Assembly: GCA_902490405.1 (NCBI GenBank)
Contig: CABUDS010000005.1
Location: 22,253-86,252, forward strand
Reading direction: 5' to 3'
DNA length: 64,000 nucleotides
Source: an uncultured Collinsella sp.
Lineage (GTDB): Bacteria; Actinomycetota; Coriobacteriia; Coriobacteriales; Coriobacteriaceae
In this document: piece after piece, positions 1-7,003 of the stretch
How positions within the stretch are numbered: position 1 is the stretch's first letter
Layout: each line of letters starts with the position of its first letter
Translations under genes and position numbers: made by a program
Notes under the pieces: generated by a model
What the model saw: only the letters and a program-made list of their open reading frames with translations
What the model was told of the DNA's origin: nothing
The model's database searches: none

Positions 1-963
1 CGAGATCTCGGCAGAGTCGATATCACCCACGTTGAGTGAAACGATCGCCGAGCGCACGGGCTGGTCAAAGGCACCGTAGAGCTTGATCTCCGGGATTTCG
101 CGCACGCCAGCGAGAAAGCGATCCGCCAGTGCTCGCTCATGCGCCGCAATCGCCTCGACCCCACCTTGGGCCTCGATAAAGTCGAGGCCGGCAGAAAGGC
201 CGGCGACACCGTGGCCGTTGAGCGTGCCCGCCTCCAGGCGCGTGGGCCACTCCATGGGCTGTAACGCATCGAAGCTGTGCACGCCCGTGCCGCCCATGGC
301 CCAGGGCGCCACGTCGACGCCCTCCGCCACGGCCAGACCGCCGGTGCCCTGCGGGCCCATGAGCCCCTTGTGGCCGGTAAAGCACACCACGTCGAGCCCC
401 ATGGCCTGCATATCGATATGCGCCGTACCGGCAGACTGCGAGGCATCGACGATCACAAGCGCACCCGCGGCATGTGCCAAGGCCGCCACGCGCGCAATGT
501 CGACCGCGTTGCCGGTCACATTGGAGGCGTGCGTCACCACCACGGCACGTGTGCCCGGCGTCACCAGCCGCTCAAGCTCTTCGTAGTCGAGCGCACCGTT
601 CGCGTCGCAGCCCGCATGCTCAACGGTCACGCCCTGCTCTGCCGCCAGGCGGTTGAGCGGACGCAACACGGAGTTGTGCTCGAGCACCGTCGTGACCACG
701 CGTTCGCCGCGACGCACCACGCCATTGATGGCGGTGTTGAGCGCGGCCGTGGAATTAGGCGTAAGGCACACATGGTCCGCCCTCGGGCAGCCCAGCAAGC
801 GCGCAAGCTTGGCGCGGCAGCCGTGAATCGTGCGCGCCGCGTCGAGCGCGCCCGACGTGGCACCGCGCCCGGCATTGCCGAGCGAACACATCGCCTGCGC
901 CACGGCATCGATGACCGTCTGCGGCTTGTGCATGGTCGTCGCCGCGTTATCCAGATAGATCAT
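1..963 (-). CDS. Cysteine desulfurase-like PLP enzyme (class V aminotransferase), 3' end outside window
   Basis: This is the N-terminal 321 codons of a SufS/NifS-like fold-type I PLP enzyme; the C-terminal part, including the usual catalytic cysteine, lies beyond the left edge. The ATG at 963 begins MIYLDNAATT, the classic opening of cysteine desulfurases. Visible family landmarks are THASNVTGN, VDASQSAG and the PLP-lysine motif TGHKG. The start codon overlaps the stop of the upstream DUF3343 gene (ATGA, 960-963), so the two are probably translationally coupled. As last visible member of a selD-yedF-DUF3343 operon, it probably liberates sulfur or selenium from (seleno)cysteine for selenophosphate synthesis. 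That role is inferred from context; a general Fe-S or tRNA-thiolation desulfurase is the alternative. Confidence 0.9.
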   Translation of the reverse strand, partial: MIYLDNAATTMHKPQTVIDAVAQAMCSLGNAGRGATSGALDAARTIHGCRAKLARLLGCPRADHVCLTPNSTAALNTAINGVVRRGERVVTTVLEHNSVLRPLNRLAAEQGVTVEHAGCDANGALDYEELERLVTPGTRAVVVTHASNVTGNAVDIARVAALAHAAGALVIVDASQSAGTAHIDMQAMGLDVVCFTGHKGLMGPQGTGGLAVAEGVDVAPWAMGGTGVHSFDALQPMEWPTRLEAGTLNGHGVAGLSAGLDFIEAQGGVEAIAAHERALADRFLAGVREIPEIKLYGAFDQPVRSAIVSLNVGDIDSAEIS

Positions 964-1211
964 CGCACGACCTCCCACATATCAATCACGGTATAGCCCT
1001 CAATGGGAACGCCCGCCGCGGCGAGCTCGCCGCGCAGCAGCTCCTCATCGGCAGGCAACGCTTTCCACGCCAGGCCACAGCCGGCAGCGACCTCCCCGGG
1101 CACGGGAATCGTTCGCCCGGGAAGGCCGCGCTCGATGCACAGAGACTCGCAACCCATGGCGGCCGCCGTGGTGGGAAACGTGATGACAAGCGCCGGGCGT
1201 TTCTCCCTCAT
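960..1211 (-). CDS. DUF3343 putative Se/S carrier protein
   Basis: This is an 83-residue protein of the DUF3343 family, annotated in domain databases as a putative Se/S carrier-like protein. The central AAMGCESLC segment and the later GEVAAGCGLAW segment carry the conserved cysteines; the second matches the family's GCG signature. The ATG at 1211 is chosen because GGAG lies five bases upstream; a TTG five codons earlier is possible. It lies 19 bp after yedF and overlaps the desulfurase start by four bases. The likely role is shuttling persulfide or perselenide between the desulfurase, YedF and SelD. This is inferred from family name and neighbourhood; no biochemical function can be read from the sequence. 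Confidence 0.8.
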   Translation of the reverse strand: MREKRPALVITFPTTAAAMGCESLCIERGLPGRTIPVPGEVAAGCGLAWKALPADEELLRGELAAAGVPIEGYTVIDMWEVVR

Positions 1212-1230
1212 GGCAACTCCAACCAATACG

Positions 1231-1857
1231 CTACGGGCGCACGACGCGCACGGCCTGCTCCATCTTCTCCACGATCACGTACATGTTGGTGACCTCGCCC
1301 ACCGCAAGCTGGTCTTTAATGCCAAAGTGATCCAGGCAGGTACCGCAGGTGAGAATCTCGACGCCCTGCTCAGCCAGCCCCTTCAGGTCGTCGAGCACCG
1401 GAGAGCCCTCGACGGTCAGCTTGGCGCCGCCGTTATAGAACAGCATGGTCGCGGGCAGCTCCTCCTGCTGCATCACGGCAAAAATGAAGGCCTTCATGAG
1501 CTTGTGGCCCAGCTCGTCGTCGCCGCGGCCCATGCAGTCGGTGTAGACGGAAATGACGAGCTTGCCCTTGCCGGCGCTGGCGTCGCAAAAAGCGGCACCG
1601 TCCTGCTCGGGGTCCGCAACTGCCACGGCACCGGCGGTCGCGACAATCACGTGCCACTCGGCGTCCGAGATCTTCTCGACCGAGGCCGTGCAACCCTTCT
1701 CCTGCGCCATCTTGGAGATGTTCTTGACGGCCGTCTCGTTGTCGACCGAGGTCACGACAGTGCCCTCGCCATCGAGCTGCTTGAGGGCCTTGAGCGTCTT
1801 GACGACGGGCAGCGGGCAGGCATCGCCCATGGCATTGACTTCAATCTTGGTAGACAT
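1231..1857 (-). CDS. yedF: Selenium metabolism protein YedF
   Basis: This is a 208-residue, two-domain protein. The N-terminal ~75 residues are a TusA/SirA-like domain with the CPLP persulfide-cysteine motif (Cys14). The C-terminal DsrE-like domain carries the CGTC motif (TCGTCLDHFG) typical of selenium-linked YedF rather than plain TusA. The ATG at 1857 has AAAGGA upstream. It lies between selD and DUF3343, the arrangement expected for a protein passing sulfane sulfur or reduced selenium to selenophosphate synthetase. That transfer role is inferred from the family and the operon. The length agrees with full-length YedF (about 200 residues), so the protein appears intact. Confidence 0.9.
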   Translation of the reverse strand: MSTKIEVNAMGDACPLPVVKTLKALKQLDGEGTVVTSVDNETAVKNISKMAQEKGCTASVEKISDAEWHVIVATAGAVAVADPEQDGAAFCDASAGKGKLVISVYTDCMGRGDDELGHKLMKAFIFAVMQQEELPATMLFYNGGAKLTVEGSPVLDDLKGLAEQGVEILTCGTCLDHFGIKDQLAVGEVTNMYVIVEKMEQAVRVVRP

Positions 1858-1917
1858 AGCTACATCCTTTCAAAAGGGACCGCCCAGAACAGTAGGCAGT
1901 CGCACAAACGGTTTTCT

Positions 1918-2967
1918 TTAATGCACAACGCGAACAGCAGGACCGCCCGGCTCCGCCTCGCACACGCGCCCGACGACGGCGGCGATACGTCCCTCGGCAT
2001 GTAGACGGCGCGCAAGCTCATCCACATCGGCAGCAGGCGCCGCGATGAGCAGGCCGCCCGAGGTCTGCGGATCGTACAGCGCATCCAGCATTCCCGGCTC
2101 CAGGTCATCGTCGGCCGCCACGCGCGGGCCAAAGAAATCCTGGTTGCGGTAGGCGCCGGCAGGGATAATGCCCAGACGCGCCATATTGAGCACCTGGTCA
2201 AAGAGCGGCACCGCCCCCGACGCGAGCTCAATCTGCACGCCCGAGCCCTCGGCCATCTCGCACGCATGCCCGATCAGGCCAAAGCCCGTGACATCGGTGC
2301 AGCCGTGAAGCTCGAGTCCCTCGGCCAGGCGAATCGGGGCCTCGTTGAGGGTGCGCATCGAGTCAAACATGGCTGCGGCCTCGTCCTGCTCGATGAGCAC
2401 GCCCTTAATGGCCGTGGTGATAATGCCCGAGCCGATCGCCTTGGTCAGCAGTAGGACATCGCCCACGCGCGCACCGCTGTTGGCGAGCATGCGGTCGAGC
2501 GCGACAAAGCCACTCACGGACAGGCCGTACTTGGGCTCGTCGTCGTTGATGGTGTGGCCGCCCGCGATGGTGCAGCCAGCCTCGACGCACTTGTCGGCGC
2601 CACCCGCCAGAATCTCACCTGCGACCTCGACGCCCAGGCAACTGGGAATGCACAGCAGGTTCATGGCATGGCTCGGTCGTCCACCCATGGCATAAATGTC
2701 CGACAGCGAGTTGGCCGCCGCGATCTGACCAAACAGGAACGGGTCGTCGACCATCGGCGGGAAGAAGTCGACGGACTGCACGAGGCCCAGGTTTTCGCCA
2801 ACACGAAAAACACTCGCATCGTCGGAGGTATCGAACCCCACGAGCAGGTTGTCGTTATGCACATTGGGTAAGTCGCCCAGGACCTGGGCGAGGGCTCCAG
2901 GAGCCAACTTAGCGGCTCAACCGCTCGCGGCAGTCATAGACGTGAGCTTAATCTGATCGTCAGCCAT
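1918..2967 (-). CDS. selD: Selenophosphate synthetase containing selenocysteine (UGA at codon 17)
   Basis: SelD makes selenophosphate from selenide and ATP. A standard reading frame opens only at about 2907, inside the conserved N-terminus. The real start is the ATG at 2967, preceded by GAGGAGG. Codon 17 is an in-frame TGA (2917-2919) in the context ASG-U-AAK, followed by Lys20. This matches the catalytic Cys17/Lys20 of E. coli SelD, so the TGA encodes selenocysteine. The product is 349 residues. The remainder has SelD landmarks, including DDASVF, QSVDFF and NSLSDIYAMGG. The gene follows the activase after 70 bp and precedes yedF by 60 bp. Decoding requires SelA, SelB and tRNA-Sec, which are not in this window. 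Confidence 0.95.
2893..2919 (-). promoter_or_regulatory. Candidate bacterial SECIS hairpin after the selD UGA
   Basis: Eleven bases after the UGA (2917-2919) the mRNA can form a 5-bp stem GGCUC/GAGCC with a short CUG loop (2893-2905). The apical G is about 19 nt from the UGA, within the distance expected of bacterial SECIS elements read by SelB. The hairpin is short and found by eye; no folding energy was calculated. Confidence 0.5.
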
Positions 2968-3037
2968 CGATACCTCCTCTCATCGGTCAATCATTTCCTC
3001 CCAGTATACGCATGAATGCAGGCCCACGGCCGATGCA

Positions 3038-3802
3038 TTAATCGAGCGCCTGTGCGCGAATCGCCGCGCCGATGGCACCGGCAAAGCGAGCCTGGGGCGA
3101 GGTGGTCACCGGCGACCCCAGCAGCTCGCCCAACCGCTCCACCACGAAGGCGTTCTCGCACAGGCCACCGGTCAGGTAGTACGGGGCGCCCGCGGCCTGC
3201 CCGGCCATGGTCGCCACGCGCGAGACCACGCTGTCGATCACGCCACGTGCGATGTTCTCGCGCGGCTCACCGCGACCGATCAGGCTAATGACCTCACTTT
3301 CGGCAAACACCGTGCACATGCTGGAAATCTTGGTAGGCTCGCCGGAACGCGCCAGGTCGGCCATCTGCTGTTGAGAAATACCTAGGCGGTCGGCCATGAT
3401 CTCCAAAAAGCGCCCCGTGCCGGCAGCGCACTTGTCGTTCATGGCAAACTTGGCCACGCGGCCATTTTTAAGCTGAATGACCTTGGTGTCCTGGCCGCCC
3501 ACGTCAATCACCGTGCCGCGATCGCCAAACAGACGCACGGCACCGGCGCCGTGGCAGGTAATCTCGGTCACAACCTTGTGGGCGTATGGCACAGCCACGC
3601 GCCCGTAACCCGTGGCCACCACACGCGCAGAATCGGATGCAACGTCAAAGCCCGCCGCCGCGAGCGCCTCGCGCAACCTATCGGCGGCATCGACCGAGGA
3701 GAACCCGGTTGGCTGCACGCACGTCCACGCCACCGAACCCTCACCATCGACCACAGCAGCCTTAGCCGCCGTAGACCCGATATCGACCCCGATCCCTATC
3801 AT
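3038..3802 (-). CDS. Acyl-CoA dehydratase/double-cubane protein activase (BadF/BcrA/YjiL-type ATPase)
   Basis: This 254-residue ASKHA-fold ATPase is of the HgdC/YjiL type. Nucleotide-binding motifs are DIGSTAAK near the N-terminus and DVGGQDTK at about residue 100. Cys125 (NDKCAAGTG) and Cys163 (SMCTVFAE) are the two cysteines per monomer that ligate a [4Fe-4S] cluster bridging the homodimer in this family. These proteins use ATP to inject a low-potential electron into a partner Fe-S protein, here presumably the two dehydratase-like subunits encoded upstream. The ATG at 3802 has an AGGAGAG ribosome site. Repeat element copy A separates it from the partner gene. The natural substrate of the module cannot be told from sequence. 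Confidence 0.9.
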   Translation of the reverse strand: MIGIGVDIGSTAAKAAVVDGEGSVAWTCVQPTGFSSVDAADRLREALAAAGFDVASDSARVVATGYGRVAVPYAHKVVTEITCHGAGAVRLFGDRGTVIDVGGQDTKVIQLKNGRVAKFAMNDKCAAGTGRFLEIMADRLGISQQQMADLARSGEPTKISSMCTVFAESEVISLIGRGEPRENIARGVIDSVVSRVATMAGQAAGAPYYLTGGLCENAFVVERLGELLGSPVTTSPQARFAGAIGAAIRAQALD

Positions 3803-3865
3803 GGCTCTCTCCTAATCCAAACATCAAAGACAGCGGCGCGTTCAGGCGCCTTAGCTCTAGGTTTC

Positions 3866-3951
3866 TCAGGTGCCGGAGGTTGCCCCGAAAGAGGAGCGCG
3901 GCGTACTTTGGTACGCAAGCGACGGTTTGAGGGGCAAGATCCGGTGCCTGA
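3866..3951. repeat. Intergenic structured element, copy A
   Basis: This is an imperfect palindrome with three nested helices. The outer arms are 3866-3877 and 3940-3951 (12 pairs including two G-U). The middle stem is TTGCCCC/GGGGCAA (3880-3886 with 3931-3937). The apical stem is GCGTAC/GTACGC (3901-3906 with 3911-3916), extended by CGC/GCG. Unpaired blocks GAAAGAGGAG and GACGGTTTGA are shared with copy B at 5159-5258. It starts just after the stop codon of the minus-strand dehydratase gene. It could be a processed RNA, a terminator-like structure or a mobile palindrome; the transcribed strand is unknown. Confidence 0.7.
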
Positions 3952-3956
3952 GGAAG

Positions 3957-5120
3957 CTAGAGGGTTTCGATGAAGGCGGCGATGCGGGTCTCAATCTGGC
4001 CCATGTCGCCGTTGCTGTAATCGGTCTCGATCTTCATGTACGGAATGCCCGCACCCTCGACAGCCTCCTGCATGCGCGCACTCTCCACATTAAAGGTGTG
4101 GCAAGCCTGGAGCACGTTTTCGACCACGCCATCGACGTGATACTTCTCGCACATGGCCAGTGTATTTTCCATACGACCGTCGTTGGGCGTCATGACCGAG
4201 CAGTTGATGTCCAGGTATCGGTCGGCGATGGCGCGCAGGATATCGGGAGCCTCCGGGTCGATCATCATGGCCGCCGTACGCTCGCCCGAGCAGTCGTCCA
4301 TGCACACGACCACGCCGCCGTTGGACTCGATGGTGCGGCCGATCTTGTTAATCACGCCGCCCACCGGGCAGCCGGTAATCAGAATGCGCTTGGCATCCGC
4401 CGCAACCGGGCGCTCGCCCGCGTCGTAGGCCTCGCGCAGCTTGACAACCTTTTGCTCCAGCTGCTGCGTATAGGCCTCGATATCAAAGCTGAACGTACCG
4501 GCAAACATGGTGCTCATCAGGTCGACGCCGCTCATGGCCGCAGGCTGGTTGGCCTGGAGGGCAAACATCTCGAGTTGCGCCGCACGCAGACGGTTGCGGC
4601 GTCGGACGGCAGCACGTAGGTCATCGTCGGTAATCGTGATGCCGTAGAAGCCCTCGAGTTCCTCCTTGAGCAGACGGCACTCCTCGTACCAGCCCTCGCG
4701 CTCGTAGGCGCGGTCACGACCCTGCGGAAGATGCAGAATGTGCGTGCGCTTAAGCTCGTTGAGTAGCTCGTACATCTTCTTCTTGCCGTCGCAGGTGGTC
4801 TCGCCGATGATCATGTCGCTAAAGTACGTAAACGGGCACTTTTGCGAATAGGCAAAACCATACGTCGACTTGATGAGCGGGCAGAGGTTTGCCGGCAGCA
4901 CCTTCTCGGCCTCGGGAATCACCTCGTCGGACGTGCCGCACAGCGCCACGCTCGCAGCCCCCGCGGCATCGATAATCTCGAGCGGCGTGTAGCTGCACAA
5001 AAAGCCGACCAGGCGATTACCCGCCTGCTTGTAATCCTTAACGCGAATAAACGCCGCCTTGCGTTGCTCGTTGAACTCCTCAAACGTGCGCGGCAACGGC
5101 TGTTCAATATTTTCCGACAT
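3957..5120 (-). CDS. 2-hydroxyacyl-CoA dehydratase / double-cubane-cluster family protein, second subunit
   Basis: This 387-residue protein belongs to the HgdB/YjiM superfamily, which includes double-cubane-cluster reductases. Conserved cysteines appear in FLCSYTP (Cys42), ALCGTS (Cys61), NLCPLIKS (Cys80), QKCPFTYF (Cys95) and TTCDGKKK (Cys110). The other paralog here has one more cysteine, Cys92, where this protein has alanine. The ATG at 5120 is chosen because AAGGAG sits four bases upstream; the longer frame has no ribosome site and does not resemble the family. Together with the neighbouring paralog and activase it probably forms an ATP-dependent reductase. The substrate is unknown, and a classical acyl-CoA dehydratase is less likely because no CoA-pathway genes are nearby. 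Confidence 0.88.
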   Translation of the reverse strand: MSENIEQPLPRTFEEFNEQRKAAFIRVKDYKQAGNRLVGFLCSYTPLEIIDAAGAASVALCGTSDEVIPEAEKVLPANLCPLIKSTYGFAYSQKCPFTYFSDMIIGETTCDGKKKMYELLNELKRTHILHLPQGRDRAYEREGWYEECRLLKEELEGFYGITITDDDLRAAVRRRNRLRAAQLEMFALQANQPAAMSGVDLMSTMFAGTFSFDIEAYTQQLEQKVVKLREAYDAGERPVAADAKRILITGCPVGGVINKIGRTIESNGGVVVCMDDCSGERTAAMMIDPEAPDILRAIADRYLDINCSVMTPNDGRMENTLAMCEKYHVDGVVENVLQACHTFNVESARMQEAVEGAGIPYMKIETDYSNGDMGQIETRIAAFIETL

Positions 5121-5158
5121 ATAACTCCTTAACAAACCTTTTAACCGACCAAGGAGAC

Positions 5159-5258
5159 GGCTTTCCCAGGTGCCCGAGGTTGCCGTGAAAGAGGAGCGCC
5201 GCGTACTTCTGATACGCAAGCGACGGTTTGACGGCAAGATCGGGCACCTGGGAAAGCC
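5159..5258. repeat. Intergenic structured element, copy B
   Basis: This is a 100-bp palindromic element with a perfect 19-bp outer stem (5159-5177 with 5240-5258). The middle stem is TTGCCGT/ACGGCAA (5180-5186 with 5231-5237) and the apical stem GCGTA/TACGC (5201-5205 with 5213-5217). Compared with copy A both sides of the middle stem have changed together (CCC/GGG to CGT/ACG), while unpaired blocks stay the same. It lies 16 bp after the stop codon of the upstream minus-strand gene and 38 bp before the next start. Confidence 0.75.
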
Positions 5259-5274
5259 ACCGGGACGGATAGTC

Positions 5275-6558
5275 CTAAATGGTTTCCAAGAAAGCCTCGA
5301 TCCTGGTTTGCAGTTGGCCTGCGTCCTCGCCGGCGTAGTCGGTCGTGATGTGCATAAACGGAATGCCGGCCTCCTCGGCGGCCTTCTCCACGGCAAACGA
5401 CTCCATCTCGTAGAGCGTGCAGAACTGCAGGGCCACGTCGACAATGCCGTCGGCATGCAGGTCCTTGGCCATCTGGACAATGTCCTTCATACGCTGGTCG
5501 TTGGGCGTAAAGACGGCACAGTTGATCTTAAAGTAGCGCTCGGCGATAGCATCGAGCATCTCGTCAACCGTCTCACCGGACTCGTCGACCAGGTCCTTGT
5601 AATAGCGCGAACCCGTGCAGGACTCCTCGCCTACCACAACGCCGCCGGCCTTCTCGATGAGGTTGAACAGCTTCCAGTTGGGCACGGCCATGGGCGTGCC
5701 GGTGTACAGGATGCGCTTGGTCCCCTTGGGCGCCACGCCCTCGCCGGCCTCGACACGCTGCTCACACTCGGCCGCCATATCGTTGATGGCTCCGGTCAGA
5801 CGCGGCGTGTCGTCCATAAAGGCGGCCTGAACGGTCAGCAGGCTGTCGAGACCGCTAATGGGCGCTGGGTCGGCAGCGCGCGTGGCAGCGAGGCGCTGCA
5901 GGGCGCGACGCTTCTCATTGACGGCGCGGATGGCGGCCTTCAGACGCTCAGGCGTAATCGTGACGCCGCACTCTTCCTCAATCTTGGTGGCGAGCTTTTT
6001 AACCTCGGCCTTCCAGGTCACGAGCGTCGACTCGTCGTGCACGTTGGGAATATCCATGACGTACATGTTCTTTTGCGTGGCAAAAAACTCGTAGGCCTTC
6101 TTCTTGCCATCGCAGGTGTTCTCGCCTACCACCAAGTCACTCGACTCGATGTAGGGGCAGACCTCACCCAGCTTAAAGCCGGCAAAGCTCTTGATAAGCG
6201 GACAAGTGTTGCGCGGCAAGTGCTCCTCGACCTTGTCCGTTGCCCAATCGGCACCCGAGCACAGACCAACGGGAATGCCGTCACAGGCAAGCACGATCTC
6301 CTCGGGCACGTACACGCAGAACGAGCCCACGATTTTGGTGGCCTCGCCAGCCTCCTTTTTGTCGAGCATCTCCTTAATGCGACCGCTATGGATGTTGGTG
6401 GCCACAAAGTCCAAGTAGGACGTGGACTTGGGGCGGTTCTTCTGCGACAGGAACATGTCCCCGTACATCTGGCCCACGGCGCCCAGCAGCATATCGTGGT
6501 CGGCAAGATTCATGCCGAGGCTCTCCCACATCGGGTGGAAATCAAATTCTTCAGCCAT
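5275..6558 (-). CDS. 2-hydroxyacyl-CoA dehydratase / double-cubane-cluster family protein, first subunit
   Basis: This 427-residue paralog is the first gene of the selenium/reductase cluster. Cysteines in the conserved cluster-binding region are Cys81 (SFCVYV), Cys92 (ACDGIP), Cys100 (GLCSGA), Cys119 (NTCPLIKS), Cys134 (EVCPYIE) and Cys149 (NTCDGKKK). Six cysteines fit the number that binds an [8Fe-9S] double cubane in characterised family members; which of these are ligands is inference. Further conserved blocks are EESCTGSRYY and FTPNDQRM. The ATG at 6558 has GAGGGG upstream. It likely receives electrons from the downstream ATPase activase. Its physical link to selD, yedF and DUF3343 suggests a selenium-related or co-regulated reduction. 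Confidence 0.88.
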   Translation of the reverse strand: MAEEFDFHPMWESLGMNLADHDMLLGAVGQMYGDMFLSQKNRPKSTSYLDFVATNIHSGRIKEMLDKKEAGEATKIVGSFCVYVPEEIVLACDGIPVGLCSGADWATDKVEEHLPRNTCPLIKSFAGFKLGEVCPYIESSDLVVGENTCDGKKKAYEFFATQKNMYVMDIPNVHDESTLVTWKAEVKKLATKIEEECGVTITPERLKAAIRAVNEKRRALQRLAATRAADPAPISGLDSLLTVQAAFMDDTPRLTGAINDMAAECEQRVEAGEGVAPKGTKRILYTGTPMAVPNWKLFNLIEKAGGVVVGEESCTGSRYYKDLVDESGETVDEMLDAIAERYFKINCAVFTPNDQRMKDIVQMAKDLHADGIVDVALQFCTLYEMESFAVEKAAEEAGIPFMHITTDYAGEDAGQLQTRIEAFLETI

Positions 6559-7003
6559 AACGGTTCCCCTCTCGAACCAAAAACGGATAACAGCGGTATC
6601 GATGCACGACGGGCGGCGATTGCCCTGCCGTGCTCAAACCCGAAATTTTGGGGAACCTGCTTTGCGGTTGACTATTTAGTTGTGCGTCGTCTCTCCCGGA
6701 GCCGTGAACATACCTGCTCATATGCGGCTCCGAGCGATATATAGGGCACGCGCGGCAACGCGGCAAATGTATGTCGTCTGCGGCATGTGCGCACCCTCCT
6801 TTACAAGTTGAGGTCAACTATATCAACGGTCGTCGTCAAGACGAATACCGCCGACACGCGTACGACAGCTGCGAGATGCGAACACCTCGCTGTCTGATAA
6901 ATAATTATCAGATTGATAAGATTTTGTCATATAGAAATCGGCGAGCGGTAAAGTGGAAACAAAGCGGTCGAGGACTACCTCCTCGCCCGCATCGCCCACC
7001 GAA
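6559..7003 (-). other. Leader and control region upstream of the reductase/selenium operon
   Basis: This 445-bp non-coding stretch separates modC from the reductase operon. It contains a short hairpin, GCACG...CGTGC, at about 6604-6633; an imperfect GGAGCC/GGCTCC hairpin at 6698-6730; a palindrome AGTTGA-GG-TCAACT near 6810; and three alternating TGATAA/TTATCA half-sites between 6895 and 6921. No known riboswitch family was recognised by eye. The TGATAA cluster could be an operator for the minus-strand operon, but no convincing -35/-10 pair was found. Confidence 0.45.
6718..6786 (-). CDS. Possible 22-codon leader peptide
   Basis: A short frame starts at ATG 6786 with GGAGGG seven bases upstream and ends at TGA 6718, giving MPQTTYICRVA and eleven further residues. 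It ends inside the GGAGCC/GGCTCC hairpin, 160 bp before the first reductase gene, so it could be an attenuator-type leader. The strong ribosome site is the only direct support. Confidence 0.25.
   Translation of the reverse strand: MPQTTYICRVAARALYIARSRI

Noticed and set aside
3870..4619. Plus-strand frame of about 249 codons, starting inside repeat copy A
   Set aside because: It is the antisense shadow of the minus-strand dehydratase-like gene; its first codons are the structured repeat, with no ribosome site or family match.
5170..6744. Plus-strand frame of about 524 codons over the first reductase gene
   Set aside because: High GC3 of the minus-strand gene keeps the antisense frame open. 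The protein is compositionally biased (His/Leu/Val/Gly) and unlike any family, while the minus strand has clear cysteine motifs.
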